From positions 23,438,501 through 23,502,500 of the forward strand of contig OZ018417.1 in assembly GCA_963969595.1 (NCBI GenBank): a DNA stretch of 64,000 nt. Reading direction: 5' to 3'. The notes beneath the pieces are model-generated. The model was not told the DNA's origin and ran no database searches. It saw only the letters and a program-made list of their open reading frames with translations. Origin of the DNA: Neckera pumila. Taxonomy: Eukaryota; Streptophyta; Bryopsida; Hypnales; Neckeraceae. This document shows, piece after piece, positions 34,204-46,767 of the stretch (positions are counted from its first letter, which is position 1; every line of letters begins with the position of its first letter). The translations under genes and the position numbers were made by a program.

Positions 34204-35505
34204 TTTTTGGTCCATTGTGAACACAATAGAGTACCATCACAAGATGGTAAGTTGTGATTTTGCATACATTGTGTATATTTTGCATTGTCATTTTCTATTT
34301 ATTCAAATCGTTGATTTGAATGCTTAATTCAAAGGCTTAATTCAAAATGGTGTAACTTTTTCTAGAATCTAGGAAAATGTTTCAATGATGGGCATGCCTA
34401 AGATTGCAGATGTTGATTTTTAGAACTGTTGCATATTATTTGTTGTCCCTTGGGGCTAAAATCAGGTGAGATGTATGCTCAATGAGAAATAGACTCACAG
34501 GCTTGGAGTGATTTTTAAGGGTGAATGTATGCTACTTCCACTTAAGAACCAAAGTCTCTCCATCATCTTCTAAAACTCTCCTCATTGACACTATGGTATG
34601 GCAAATTGTCATTTGGATTAAAATAGATTTTGATTGTGGCCCATTATTTTGGAGGTCTTTTCTAATGTCATTTTATAGCCAATGTCTACAATCCTAATGA
34701 CTCCACCATCTAGTCTAGAGCCTGTACAACTTGTCACCATTGCCATTCTACATTTTTGTTGGTATGTTATTACCTCTCTATTTTTCAAATTTTAAATTGA
34801 GAATAGAAAGATTTACCATTCAAGAGTTATAACAATCTAAAATCTTCTTGATTGCCAATTGATGGTTACTTCACTTGCCTTTGATAACTAACTAAGCACA
34901 AACATTTTCATTCTTGAACCCAGGATATAGAAAGATTTTAGAGCATTTCAAATACCCTAATTTAATCTTAGAGTGTCCTTTCAAGAATTTATAGAAGTGT
35001 GAATGGAGTGTCACTTCAAGAATGTTTTTGGAAACACATTCACACTTCAAATTTTGGAATTTTTTTTTATTACATGCTCTAGAATTAAGTTGGGTGCAAT
35101 CTATTGTTCCTCTTAATAATTCCTAGTGATGTTTTATTTATTCCTATTTTTAACTAATGATTGCTTGTTGTTGTCCAAGATATCGTATGATATAAGTACA
35201 ATTTGTAGATTTACCACTTTATAGATTTATAGCTTCATCAAATTAGTTAGTAGGAGCTTAATAGATTTGAAAATATGGCTTTTTGTAATAGATTCTGACT
35301 TATTTATACAAATAAAATGCCTTGATGGTTTGGCTTCTTTAAATATAAAAATTCTTACATGATAACAAAGATACATCAATATAAAATGATACATTTTATA
35401 ATCTCATACATATCCAAATTAAAAACCTAAAAATGAGGATGTTACTTTCTTCTTCTTATTAATTTGTACATTTTTTAAACATTCATTTTTGTACATATAA
35501 GTATT
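34204..35505. other. Intergenic AT-rich, nothing recognised
   Basis: No open frame above about 60 aa and no repeat structure that I can identify. Confidence 0.4.
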
Positions 35506-36459
35506 TTAACCCCTAAAGCCCTGAACATGCTTTTTTGAGAACATAGCGTTTTTGGGCAGCTCACTACGAGCGGAGTTTTTAGTTTTTTTCTTTGAAATTT
35601 TCCCACAACATTTTCCCAAGGAGTAGCTTTAAGGCCCGACAATTTTCATAACTTTTGACTACATGATTAAAAAGTTATTGCATGATATGTCATTTTCATT
35701 GCTCGGCGGGCAGCCCGGGCAGCAAAAAAAACTTCTTTAAAAATCACTTTTTAAGAAAATAAAAATTTGAAATTGGTTCTTTGGATTTATGTGTACGCGG
35801 GAAGCTTTGAATCATTCCATTTGGATTAACAAGTCAATAGTTATGAGGATTCTTAGTTTAGGATAGTTTATGGGTAGTTATGAAATCTCTACTCTAAAAT
35901 AAACTTTGAAGTCCTTTATCTAACTCAATTTTCAATATTTTTGAATAAAACAAAAAACATTGGGTGTATATTGTTTATTACAACATTACAACCGTTGGAA
36001 TTGGCATTTTTCAACCCCATAATTAAATTCTTGACAATTTAGTATTTTGAGTCATTCTCTACCTCTTCCTATTTACTATTTTTTTCCTATATGTTGTACA
36101 ATTCCAAATGATCTGAAAATTTTCAAAGATGTAACCAACTTGCCTTGAAGAGTGAGTTTAAAGAGTAACCACCATTTTGGACATTTTTTCATACAAATGT
36201 GACCTTGTGAAGGGCAACTACCCAGATTTTTGCAGTGATTAAAAAGGGACTTTTGTCAATTCAAACGCTATTATCTTGCAATCTACATGGTGGAAAATTC
36301 TGAAATTTTCCCCCCCATCTTCTTAAACCAATGTACTACAAGATCCTATGGCTACATGTGTTGAAAAGTGTTTTTTTTCTAAAATTTGATACTTGTATTA
36401 GAAATGGCAATTTTGGAGCGGTTTTGGTGAAAACATAGTCAAAAACCTTTAGGGGTTAA
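35506..36459 (+). mobile_element. TTAA-terminal element, subfamily B, full length
   Basis: This 954-bp copy runs from TTAACCCCTAAAGCCCTG to CCTTTAGGGGTTAA. The internal order matches subfamily A even though the sequence differs: a GGGCAG motif, a CATAACTTTTGAC block, a GGGCAGCCCGGGCAGC patch near 35710, AAGCTTTGAATCATTCCATT near 35800, ATCTTGCAATCTACATGGTGG near 36272, and AAGATCCTATGGCTACATG near 36340. No ORF is present. Confidence 0.85.
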
Positions 36460-37866
36460 TATATGCACATTATTAGATCTTCTCCAGGAATCATTCTTCT
36501 TTCTAAATCAAAGTCCCCATGGAAGCTCATAATGATATGTCATTTTTATAAGAAGAGTGAATGCTAATATAGCAAACATCTATAAAATTGTGTTGATTTT
36601 GCCAAAATCAAATTGTCTTAACTAATTGCTATAATCAACAAACTTGATTTGATTTCTTTGATAAATTGGACATCATTTTTCTAATAGTGATAGCATTTAC
36701 AATAGAATTTTTTTTTAATAATCAATACAAGTTCTACAATATTTACAATAGTTGTACCATTACTCTCATGCATGCAATATGCCCAATAAATCTATTTAGA
36801 GTATCTAATAGCATTTTTGATGGCACCAAAAAACACTAAGATTTTTCCGCAATATTATTGATCATATTGTCTTCAATAGCTCGGTAACATTGTATCATTG
36901 CCGTTGTGGCCCTTCTTATTTTATATGAATCTTTGCCTTCATTAATTTGTTTTCAATGGAGTTTAATTCCTTTGTAGTCAAGCCCTAATAAATTAGTTGA
37001 TTTGCATCAAGATGTACAAGCATAACTTGAATGAAACCTTTCCTAACAGGGAAAGATAAATGAGTATCAATTGTCACTTCAATGAGAATAAGCTTTATAT
37101 CCTTTATCTCCGTTTGAGATTCTACCAAAAAGCTATTGGTTTTGGCTAGTACATCATGTACTACCCTTACAATAAAGTTGTTGCACAACTTGTGCACTCT
37201 TGCATGATCTTTGCTACATGTCTTCATGAATGTGTCCATCAAAACCTTGATTGTGTCAGCATCCGTTAAGGACACAAAACAATCCTAGTCCTTTAAAGTG
37301 GTGAAAGCAAAACTTTCTACTCTCAACTTCTCTATGGTCTTTTGATTACTGCAAGTTGTGATTGCACTCTCAATATTTTGGCATAGCAGAGATTGGAGTA
37401 TAAACTTGCTATTGATTTCAAAGAATCCACATTGTTGATGAGATGCTTTACACTATATTGATGATCTTTCAATTTACCAACCTTCTTTACTTTGAAAAAA
37501 TATAGTATACGCTCTTAGGTCTTGCAAACATCTAGGAGTGTATATTGTATTTCTTCCAAAGTAAAGAAGATGAACCTTTTGAAATGAGCCCTATGATAGT
37601 TACACACTACATGTTTACGCCCCCTTGTCTATGTAGAAGAAAATCCCAAATCATAGACTTAAAATGTGCTCTTTGAATCCACAAAAGATGCAAAACTCTA
37701 ATTTTGCCAATGAGTTTTTATGAAACATTTTAGTTAAGAGCAACAATATTGCATCACTAGAACACTACAAAAGTAAACCTCAAAATGAACCCCTAGGAAA
37801 TTAAATCCCAAGCATACGCACTCCTAGCGGGAACAAAAATAAATTTAAAAAACTCACATATTCAAG
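36460..37866. other. Intergenic with a 96-aa minus-strand ORF
   Basis: The minus frame at 36985-37275 has balanced, protein-like composition (helical, charged) but no recognisable domain, and its upstream part is interrupted. It could be a remnant of a transposon or host gene. The rest is AT-rich and unassigned. Confidence 0.3.
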
Positions 37867-38710
37867 AGTCTTTGTGTATTTATGCAATGTAGTAATGCAA
37901 GCAATGCTACAAGCCAATAATGTCCTTTAAAATACCAAAAACAAATTAAAAATAACAAAATCTTAGATATTTTGGAAACCTAAAGTGACTCAAAACTAAT
38001 CTCAAAAATAGAATTGCCAATTTATGCACATGCTCCTTGAAAATTGAATCCCAAATTGTTGTCATGGATGCTAGCTCTTCAAAAATTGAATCTAAGTCGA
38101 CAACAACCATATAAGTTTGTTGTATTGATTACAAAGAAAACCAAAATCCTTGCCCTTGTGAGTCCTTGTGTATCTATGTAGGTTGTCATGAAAACAATGC
38201 TATTAGCCTACTAGATCCTCCACAACAATATTGAAACTAAACCTCAAGTTTTAATAAAATCCTTGGTACTCTGGAAACCTTATGTAACTCAAAACTAGCC
38301 CTTACAAATTGAATCCCAAGCTCTTGATGTGTGTGCATGCTCCTCAACAATTGAATCCAAGCCAATGACAATGATATAAGTACGTGCTGCTTGCATCACT
38401 AAGAACAAACCAAAATCCTTGCTCTTGTGAGTCCTTGTGTACCTATGTAGGTTGTAATGAGAACAATGCTATAAGCCTAACATGTCCTTTAATTTCAACA
38501 AAATCCAACATCAAAATTTTGAAACCCTAGATACTCTAGAAACTTCATGTAATTCAAAACCAACCCTCAAAAATTGAATTTTTGATGAATGCATGTGTCC
38601 TTTGGAAATTGAATTCCAAGTTGCTTGTGAGTACAAATGCTCCTCAAGAATTAAATCCTAGTAGACAATGACAATAATTTTTTTTTATTATGACTACATC
38701 ATTCAAAATC
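37867..38710. repeat. Degenerate tandem array, about 270-295-bp units
   Basis: At least three diverged units in direct orientation. The landmark AGTC(C/T)TTGTGTA recurs at 37867, 38161 and 38430, each followed by a TATGtAGgttGT-AATG stretch, a CAATGCTAtaAGCC segment, a CtcGAAACC-AAACTCAAAAC segment, GAATCCcAAG, ATGCTCCTcaA, and then a CCAAAATCCTTGC segment before the next unit. A partial fourth unit continues to about 38710. It is non-coding. Confidence 0.75.
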
Positions 38711-38999
38711 CTAATATCTATGAGGTTTTTTTAACGGTTAGGGCAAAAGACTCCCAAGAATTGGGCTGGTGGGGAGTGTATAGAAGTATAGAACCTACTT
38801 GCCTCCAAGTATCAAACTCCTAATCTCACAATATTCCAAATTTTTCAAGAACTCTAAGACAAATAGGGGCAAATCACCTAACACCACCAAAAAACACCTC
38901 TTAATTTGATTATTGGATTTTCTTGAATTTGGACTTGGATCTTGATTTATATAAATTACCAGAATTTATGCCACAATTGATTTTGCCTTCTGCTTTGCC

Positions 39000-39918
39000 T
39001 TAACCCCTAAAGGACCAAGGCCCTTTTTCTGCCAAAAAACACTCAAAACTACCATTTCTATAGCAAAAAGTAAAATTTGAAAAATGTTTTTTTTTTCACA
39101 TCTAACTGTAGGATCTTACACCTAACTAGTATGAGAGTGTGTGGACTAAATTTTAGAATTTTTAACCACACAAATTGCAAGCTATCTGTGTTTAAAGTAA
39201 AAAAAACAAATTCTTCAGCACATTGTGGGACTAGATTTTTTGACTTTGAACATTTTTAACTTTATTTTTTTGCACTACAAAGTTTTGAGCTTTTAATGTT
39301 TATATTGGAGAATTGAGTTGAGAATCTAGCCAAAAAAAAAGTTCAAAAAAAATTAATTTTCATTATTAAGAAAATTGTTAAATAGAAGTAGTTACAAGAT
39401 AGAAGGAAAATCTAAAATATTTATATATTTTAGGTGGAATTAAAATGCACTAATCCCAATGTTTAGATTTCTCTAGCAAGTAAACTAAACCATGCAAAAA
39501 AAAAATGAAAAATTTGAAAAATTGCATTCAGAAATGAATCCTACAAGTTATTTTTTTCAAAAATATGCTTTAACTGCCCAAAAAACAAGATTCTCCATAA
39601 CTTTGTCATATAAAATTCAAATGAAATGAATCAAAGCTTTCTAGATAGACAAAAATATAATCTATGAGAAAAAAAATACTTAAGAAAAAAAAAATTGCAA
39701 ATTTTTTTTGCTGCCCACCGTCCCTTGTTTTGAGCTTATTTGGTCATAACTTTTGTTCCCAAGCACCAATTGTGGAAAAAATTATATTCCCATGAACATA
39801 ATCAGCTTTTCTACCTCCAGAAAAAGTTTCAAAAAATCAAAAGAAAATTTCAGCCCATAGGTACCTGCCCAAAAACGCATTTGTCCCCCCGAAGGGACAA
39901 TGGTCCTTTAGGGGTTAA
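39000..39918 (-). mobile_element. TTAA-terminal element, subfamily A, reverse orientation
   Basis: This 919-bp copy starts TTAACCCCTAAAGGACCAA and ends TGGTCCTTTAGGGGTTAA, one of the cleanest inverted terminal pairs (18 bp). The core motif appears in reverse as TTTTGTTCCCAAGCACC near 39750. The hairpin near 39884-39899 has a 5-bp stem and a longer loop. Confidence 0.88.
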
Positions 39919-41427
39919 ATAGGCCGTACCCGTGATCTTTTGCCATGTTGTTGATTTTGGTGATTCAATCTGTTGATTTTGTCCTGGCTTGAATTTTTCC
40001 CTTTCCAAGAATCATGCCTTGTTTTTTGTAATTGATTCTTTATCTCTCCGGAGTGCCTTATTAGGTTTTTTCACTCTAGCTCAAGGTCATCATTTTCTTG
40101 CTTGGGCCTTCTCTTGTGGTTTGATTATCTTAACTACACCTGTAATAGTTTGAGTGAAAAAAATTGATTGACTTTGGATACATCCCTTTCTTTGCTCCAA
40201 TCCACAGTCCTTTCATTTTCATGGTGTTTTAAGTATCATAGACCTATAATTTCCACCCATTGAGAGTTAGTTTAATCCCTCCTACACTAATCTTGTTGCA
40301 TTCGACAACCCAAAGGCCACACTAATGTCTTGCATCTTCATCATGTATCATCCACCAAAAACACCATAATATTTCCTATTCATTCCATAATTTTCTTCCT
40401 ATAATTCCATGGAAAGAAACCTATTCAACAATTGGTCTAATTTTTTAGCCTAACTCATTGTCGTACCTTTTCTAACCTTTTTTGTGTTTCAATTTTTTAC
40501 AGTAATTTCCAAGAACTCTCCGAAAATACAATCACACAAGAGAGAATTCCTATGTAATCCTATATTTTATATACTAAATCCCATTAATGGAGCTTTCAAG
40601 TAATCCTATGTTTTATATATTAAAACCCATTAATGGTCAAATTTTCATGACTAATTTCATAGCGCACTAGTTTATTGTTGATGCACTAATTTATTGAAAA
40701 ATACACTAAATTATTGTGAAATGCATGAAACTAGTGTAAAATCCATCAACTTATTGTAAAACCACTGATTTTCTTTTTCCAATTTTAGTACATCTACAAC
40801 TATATTAATGGCCTAGTCTTTGCTCTATCTCTGCTCAATAGATTTGTGCTTCTTATATTAATATATAATTTTTTGGTTTTCAGTTTTGTATTTTTTTTAT
40901 ATTTGTTTTTTTGGGTTCTTGATTATGTGATTTTGCAAGTTCCTATTTTTTTGGTTTTCAATTTATTTCTAAATTCTATTGTCATTTCCTACTTGTAATA
41001 TTTTGTTCCCACTTTCTCTCCATTTCACCATTTGTTAAAATTGTTAAAATTTTCAAATATTACTTCATGTCTTTTTCATTTTAAACTCCCATTTTTCTCC
41101 CAAGACTTTCTCATCTTAATCTCAAAGTTCCCAATGCTATTTAATGGGAAACTCCTAACTTCATAATTATGTATTAATCCTTCTTTCTAACACTTCCCAA
41201 TTTGCAAATTCACCTGCTTTGTTTAAATTTTCTTCATTTTAAATTGTGAGCCATTGTAGTAGCTCACAATTACCTCAATGTACAAATACTTCTAAGATTT
41301 CACCAACTTTAGGTAGCAACAAAAAATGCAGTTGTTTCTTGCTCAATTTGCATACAATGTCAGATATTTAAAGTACACAATTTACTTTCTTTCCTAACTA
41401 ACCAATCATATTTGATATGACACTCAT
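39919..41427. other. Intergenic AT-rich; short tandem duplications
   Basis: No gene is visible. A 46-bp-period duplication lies at 40556-40636 (AATCCTAtatTTTATATA ... CCCATTAATGG twice). From 40660 to 40770 a run of diverged units of about 22 bp, with CACTAa-TTATTG in each, continues. Confidence 0.5.
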
Positions 41428-41637
41428 ATAATATAACCTCTCTTAGTACATTTGTTTGGGGATTATGCACTAAAAGAGGTTTATGTAGTAGGAGAGGTTC
41501 TATACTGAACATTGGTTAACGTGGCCTCTCACTATGGGGCCTCCAACTATTGTTCACAAATAATGCTTCAAAGTACTACCTCTCTTATTGCATATTATGC
41601 ACTAAGAGAGTATGCACTAAGAGAGGTTCTACTATAA
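41428..41637. mobile_element. MITE-like element with about 20-bp inverted ends
   Basis: The left arm (about 41428-41449, ATAACCTCTCTTAGT) and right arm (about 41615-41637, ACTAAGAGAGGTTcTA) are inverted. The interior repeats the CTCTCTTA / TAAGAGAG motif twice more, giving sub-hairpins. There is no ORF. The size of about 210 bp suits a MITE. Confidence 0.6.
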
Positions 41638-41809
41638 TTACCTTAGGACCTAAAGCCCATTGTACGAAGTCAATCTTAATAATATTCAAAATGACTTGAC
41701 TGAAATCAAATTACACTTGCATGCATTCAAAGAATGTTAGTGAACCTTGCTTTTCAAAAGAACATTGCCTCACCGAGAAAGAAAAGTCCATATAGAGCTA
41801 GTACAGACA

Positions 41810-42459
41810 TTAACCCCTAAAATCCCATGAATATGTTTTCACCAAAAATGATCCAAAATTGCCATTTCTAAAGCAAGTACCAAATTTTGGAAAAAAAGCA
41901 TATTTGAACACATGTAACCATAGGATCTTTGGTAGTATGCTGATTTGAGAACACATGGAAAGAATTTCGGAAAATTCCACCACGTGGATTGCAGGATATG
42001 AGGTTTCAAATTTAGAAAATTCCTTTTTTTGACCCTATGAAAAAAAGTGCAGCTACACTTCACAAGGTCACATTTGTATGAGAAAATATCCAAAATGGTG
42101 GTGCTTCTTTGGATTCACTCTTCAAGGCAAGTTGGCTACATGCTTGAAAATTTTCAGATCATTTGGAATTGTACAACATATAGGAAAAAAATAGTATGTA
42201 GAAAGAAGTAGAGAATGATTCAAAATACTAAACTGTTAAGAGTTTAATTATGAAACTAAAAAATGCTAATCCTAATGGTTCTAATGTTATAATGAATAAT
42301 CTACATTACATGGTTTTATCTTTTTCAAAAATATTGAAGATTGATTAAGAACTCCAAAGTTTATTTTAGAGTAGAGAATTTCCCGGAGAATCTATAACTG
42401 CCTACAAACTAAAACTCCTCATAACTTTCATCTCATTGTTCAAAATAGAATGGTTCAAA

Positions 42460-42522
<63 letters not shown>

Positions 42523-42790
42523 CTAGAAAATCAATTTCAAATTTGTGTTTCTGAAAGAAGTTTTTTTTTCAATCTACCTGAACTGCCTATTCACAAAAAG
42601 AAGTAATATATTAGGCCATAAATTTTAATTAATATTTTTGAAAGTCATGAAAATTAGTGTATATGAATGATATTCCTTGTCCACACCTTCTATTAAAATT
42701 TCAGCTTAAAATATGCAAATCATCATTTACACCAGCTTGCCCAAAATTGCTATGTAGCTAAGAAATGTAGTCTGGTCTTTTAGGGGTTAA
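41810..42790 (-). mobile_element. TTAA-terminal element, subfamily B, reverse; carries a TA microsatellite
   Basis: This 981-bp copy runs from TTAACCCCTAAAATCCCATG to GGTCTTTTAGGGGTTAA. It aligns in reverse with the copy at 49048, block by block. A TA run at 42464-42519 (about 28 units) sits exactly where the relative at 49048 has only a short TATATATA next to the AAGCTTT site, so the microsatellite grew inside the element. Confidence 0.88.
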
Positions 42791-43945
42791 ACCTGTGAGC
42801 AAAGTAGATACAAAAATATATCATCCATACAAAAGTTTATCATCAGCATACTGATTGCCAAAAATCCCAAACAACCAAATCCAACCAACAAAAATTCCAA
42901 AGTAAGTCCAATTTAAGTCCAATTGAGGAACTAGTACCGATTTTCAAAGTTCATTGGCATGAACTAATTCAAGCCATACACCTTGAGAAGTACGTGCCAA
43001 AATCAAGGAATTCAAATCTCCTCTCCTGCCCTATTTTAAGTCAACAAACATCATAAACATACAACAATTCAACAAAAAATTTAAAAACGCCATCAAAAAC
43101 TCTAATCATGTAATAAGAAAAAATTAGAAGTTTTAAGATTTGAAAGGTAAATTTCAAGGTATCTAAATCTAGAAACCAAAAATCAAAGTTTTTTAGAAAA
43201 TTTCTAAGTTAGAGAACTTAATTTGCTAAAAACATCCTCTTCTCTTTTTCCTCCAATACCAAAAACGCCGTAGACTATATGACCTACAAATTCGTAAGAA
43301 ATTGAATTGTAGCTTATTAGCACCTCAAAGAACTAACTTCAAAAAAATAAATTTCTAAACAAATACAATTTCTGAAACAAAGTCAACCGCATTTGTAGTA
43401 ATAGCACTCATCCTCATTAGCTTCAAGTTCACCTTTGCACCCAACACCATCAAGGTCCATGCTCTAAGGTTTCACAAAAATTTGCGACAAAACAAAGAAT
43501 ATTGTTCTATGAATACCACCACACTTCAACAGAAACACAAAGAATATTCAATAGCAGAAATATAAGGAATACTAGTACATGAGGCACTAGCTGCCATTTT
43601 TGGTTTGATTGACCATGCATCCATCCCATTACAAGTGTTATCATCACATATTAGAAAACAAATTGGGTGGAGAAGATTCCGCACTATAAGCGGTCACTGG
43701 GTGAGTCTTATAGTTGCAAGCCATGCAAATCTTTTCTACAAGGCATGTTCACTAGAATTGAAAGCCAATGTGGCATGGTACAGAATCTATACTTAGAGTT
43801 GATTATTTCCAAAAATAGACATTTTGCAAAATAATGATGTTGTGGAAAGTCTCAAATATGCCACAATGGCTATTAACATTGAGGGACTGAGTCTTTTGTT
43901 ACTTTCGATGTCTTGGAGTGTCACCTTGTGCACTTAATTAGTTGC
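42791..43945. other. Intergenic, nothing recognised
   Basis: AT-rich to 43380 and then moderately balanced. Only short frames occur (63 aa plus at 43605-43796), without recognisable motifs. Confidence 0.4.
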
Positions 43946-44526
43946 TTAACCCCTAAAGTCCCATTGTCCCTACGAGGGACAAAATGGATTTCAGGCAAGT
44001 TCCTATGAGCTCAATTTTTGGTGAAACTTTCTGAAACTTTCTCGTAAGATAGAAAAACTTATTAGCTTTCTGGGAATGTAATTTTTATTTCAATCGGTGC
44101 CCGGAAGCAAAAGTTATGCTACAATAACCTCAAAACAGGGGAGACCGGGCAGCAAAAAAAATCCACAAAAATTTGAAATAAATTTTTAATTATTTTTTCT
44201 AATAGATTATATTTTTGTCTAAATAGAAAGCTTTGATTCATTCCATTTGGATTAGTGATGTGAAAGTTATAGAGTTTCTTGTTTTGTGGGCAATCAAAGC
44301 ATCTTATTGAAAAAAACTTTTTTTTTCACTTTGAATGCTAATATCTTTTAATCCGTACGGTCAAACATCACAAAATTTTTATCACATGATCTAAGAAATG
44401 TGTAGTATAAGATCTTGCAGTTAGATTCTAAAAGAATATTTTGTTTGACTTCTTGGATGAACGCAACAAAAGTAGCAGTTTGAATGATTTTTAATAGAAA
44501 AATGACCTTGGGACTTTAGGGGTTAT
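43946..44526 (+). mobile_element. TTAA-family element, short subfamily A copy
   Basis: This copy is 581 bp. It begins TTAACCCCTAAAGTCCCATTG and ends GGACTTTAGGGGTTAT. It has the same internal deletion join as the copy at 6191-6777 (GCATCTTaTTGAAAAAAACTTT running straight into TTTCACTTTGAATGC). The two therefore descend from one deletion derivative that transposed again. The stem of its hairpin has a T-A pair where the 6191 copy has T-G. Confidence 0.87.
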
Positions 44527-44883
44527 GAGCATCATTACTATACGTTGGCCTTTAGCCCATGCCAAAAACCATGTGGTGAGCTAGCCAAGGTGATTTTCAA
44601 TGAGGCAACACCTTCATCATTGTGTCCGGCTAAACCAACTCAATCAAAAGCCAAAACCCTTGAAATGAGCTTATAATCTTTTCCTTTTTCTATTTTTCCT
44701 CTTGAAATTTCAAAATCCGGTTACAACCACAACCCAAATATGTGTAGAAGAATTGATCAGTCAGAGGGGAAATTGTTTTGCTGAGGTTGAGAACGTGCCG
44801 GTGCCGTGAGCACGGTGGGAGTCGATTCACGCTCTCCAGCCGCCGTGGGCTCATTTGGAGAGCAGGGGTGGCGATGCTCTGAC

Positions 44884-44891
44884 TTATAAAG
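44884..44891 (+). promoter_or_regulatory. Candidate TATA box of the THA8-like gene
   Basis: TTATAAAG lies 50-57 bp before the start codon at 44941, at the edge between AT-rich flank and GC-rich gene, leaving room for a leader of about 20-30 nt. The interval from 44527 to 44883 holds nothing else that I recognise. Confidence 0.35.
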
Positions 44892-44940
44892 TTAGGCTGC
44901 GTCTCCAATTCCATTCGAGGCCGGTCTAACTTACGCAGGC

Positions 44941-46767
44941 ATGGCCGCCTTCCGCACAGGCCTTCGCTTGCTGCTGCCACTTCCTTCGTCCACACTGCGC
45001 TTCTCCCTTCGCCCTTCCCCTTCTCCGCCTCTTTCGCGTCTGCTGCGCCTGCCTCCTCTCTTCTCTGCCCCCTTTCTCCGTTTTGTTCCCGCCCCCCTCC
45101 TTCAGGTGCGGTGCAGCGGGAGTCTTAAAGCCAAGGGTAAGCCTCGCGGCCCCCTTTGGCGCCAGCGCAAAGGCGTCAGCAAGGAAGCCTTGCAGGTTGT
45201 GTTTGAGCTCAAGCGATGTCAGGGCGACCAGCTCAAGGAGCGAGCTGTAAGTTGTCCATCCTTTCCCTTTCCTCCGCCTCTGACATTATCAGGACTACCG
45301 ATTTGATAATAACCTTAATCGCCGAATTTCCCGTCGCTGGTCTAGGTTCTGCGAAACAGCGCTGCGCGTTTGCTCAAGATGGATCTCCTCATGGTTCTCG
45401 TCGAGCTTCGTCGCCAGGAGGAGTGTTCCCTCGCGAAGCAGGTCCATCTTTCATCTTGACTTCTTCGATAGCTCTTCGGATATCATTAGCTTCTTCTCTG
45501 TCGCTCTAATTGGTTTATTTGGTTCTCTTTGGAATTGCTTTCACTGTTACACAACTTTATTCCAATTGGCACCATCCGAGTTCTTTTAGAGTTACCCGTT
45601 CACAGTTTCCCTTACAGCCAGAATGTATTTATGTGCACTTAATCCGAGCTGAGATTACAGTATGGAAGCACAGAGTGCGATCACATTCTTGCTTCGTCCA
45701 AATCTAAGTATTCTGCTGATGCATTTCCTATAGGTCTTCAAAATGGTGCGCAAGGAGGAATGGTACAACCCTGACGTCTTTCTGTATCGAGAAATGATCG
45801 ATACGCTTGGCAAAAACAAATTGATTGAGGTATCGTATCTATGTCCGAAACCCTAAACAAGCAGCTATGATCAATTGTGTAGGTTTTGCTAGAGGAAGAG
45901 AACGTCTGATCACAACCAACGCGTGTTCCTTGCATATCTAAAGATTCTGGAATTAGTCACACAAGTATTCTTTCAATGTCAATGTGAACGCTTTCGTGAC
46001 CTTAGCGTCTTTCTCCGCGAGGCTTTCCACTTTCCAGAATGATTTGTACATGCTAAATATCTGATTTTTGGTTTTATATTCACGCCAGCTTAGCTATTTG
46101 AGGCTGGCAAGCTGGTACTCTCTGTATATTCTCCTTGCTGCGAGCTGTAGCTTCGGCCAGTCACTGTCTACATCCGTTGAATGTGGACATCGATAAATAT
46201 TCCTTAATGCACTGAAGTTAGTCACTGTTAAATGCTTAGTGATTCTTTTCGTAACATGTTCAGTTAAGGAGCGCACATGCCGTGAGGAGTGGTCTTCTAA
46301 TTTGGCCTTCCCTCTCTATGCTGGAGAATTCTAACCTGGAAATAGACTCTTGTGCGTGTTTATCGATATGTAGAAGTCGATGTCAACAAGTTTGTATAGA
46401 GGTGCGGTATCTGAGAACTCTTGAGCCAAGAGCAACCGCTAATGACTTCGACGTTTCTTGCTCTCAGGATGTCGAACATCTCTATGCAGAGATGCAAGAA
46501 GAGGGCATAATTCCGAATGCGATGATCATGACTGAGCTGATGGGAGCGTACATCCGCAATGATAACCTTACCCGTGCATATGGGATTTTTGAGCAAATTA
46601 AACAAGGAGATCATAAGCCTGAGTATATCATGTACGAAATTCTGTGTCGTGGGCTGAAAAAAGCAGGCGATTTTGAAAAGCTGAAGATCGTCATGGAGGA
46701 CTGTTCAAAAGCTTTTCCAGACAGCCCGCCTCCATTCTCCAGAATGGTTATGGAGCGAGGCATATGA
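44941..46767 (+). CDS. THA8L: THA8-like small PPR protein, plastid-targeted
   Basis: Four exons, 44941-45246, 45346-45441, 45734-45829 and 46468-46767, all with GT-AG borders and phase 0, encode 265 aa. Residues 1 to about 58 are rich in Leu, Ser, Pro and Arg with almost no acidic residues, as in a chloroplast transit peptide. Then comes the family hallmark GKPRGPLWRQRKGVSKEAL, followed by short P-type PPR helices (EWYNPDVFLYREMIDTLGK; EEGIIPNAMIMTELMGAY; EYIMYEILCRGLKKAG). The length and order agree with the THA8/THA8L family of short PPR proteins (about 220-260 aa). The angiosperm members bind group II introns and help splice plastid transcripts; the target here is unknown. Gene boundaries are strengthened by a transition to AT-rich flanks on both sides. 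Confidence 0.9.

Noticed and set aside
37867..38710. CRISPR-like or centromeric array
   Set aside because: Units are long, diverged and without regular short repeats and spacers; the context is a plant nuclear genome and only three to four units are present.
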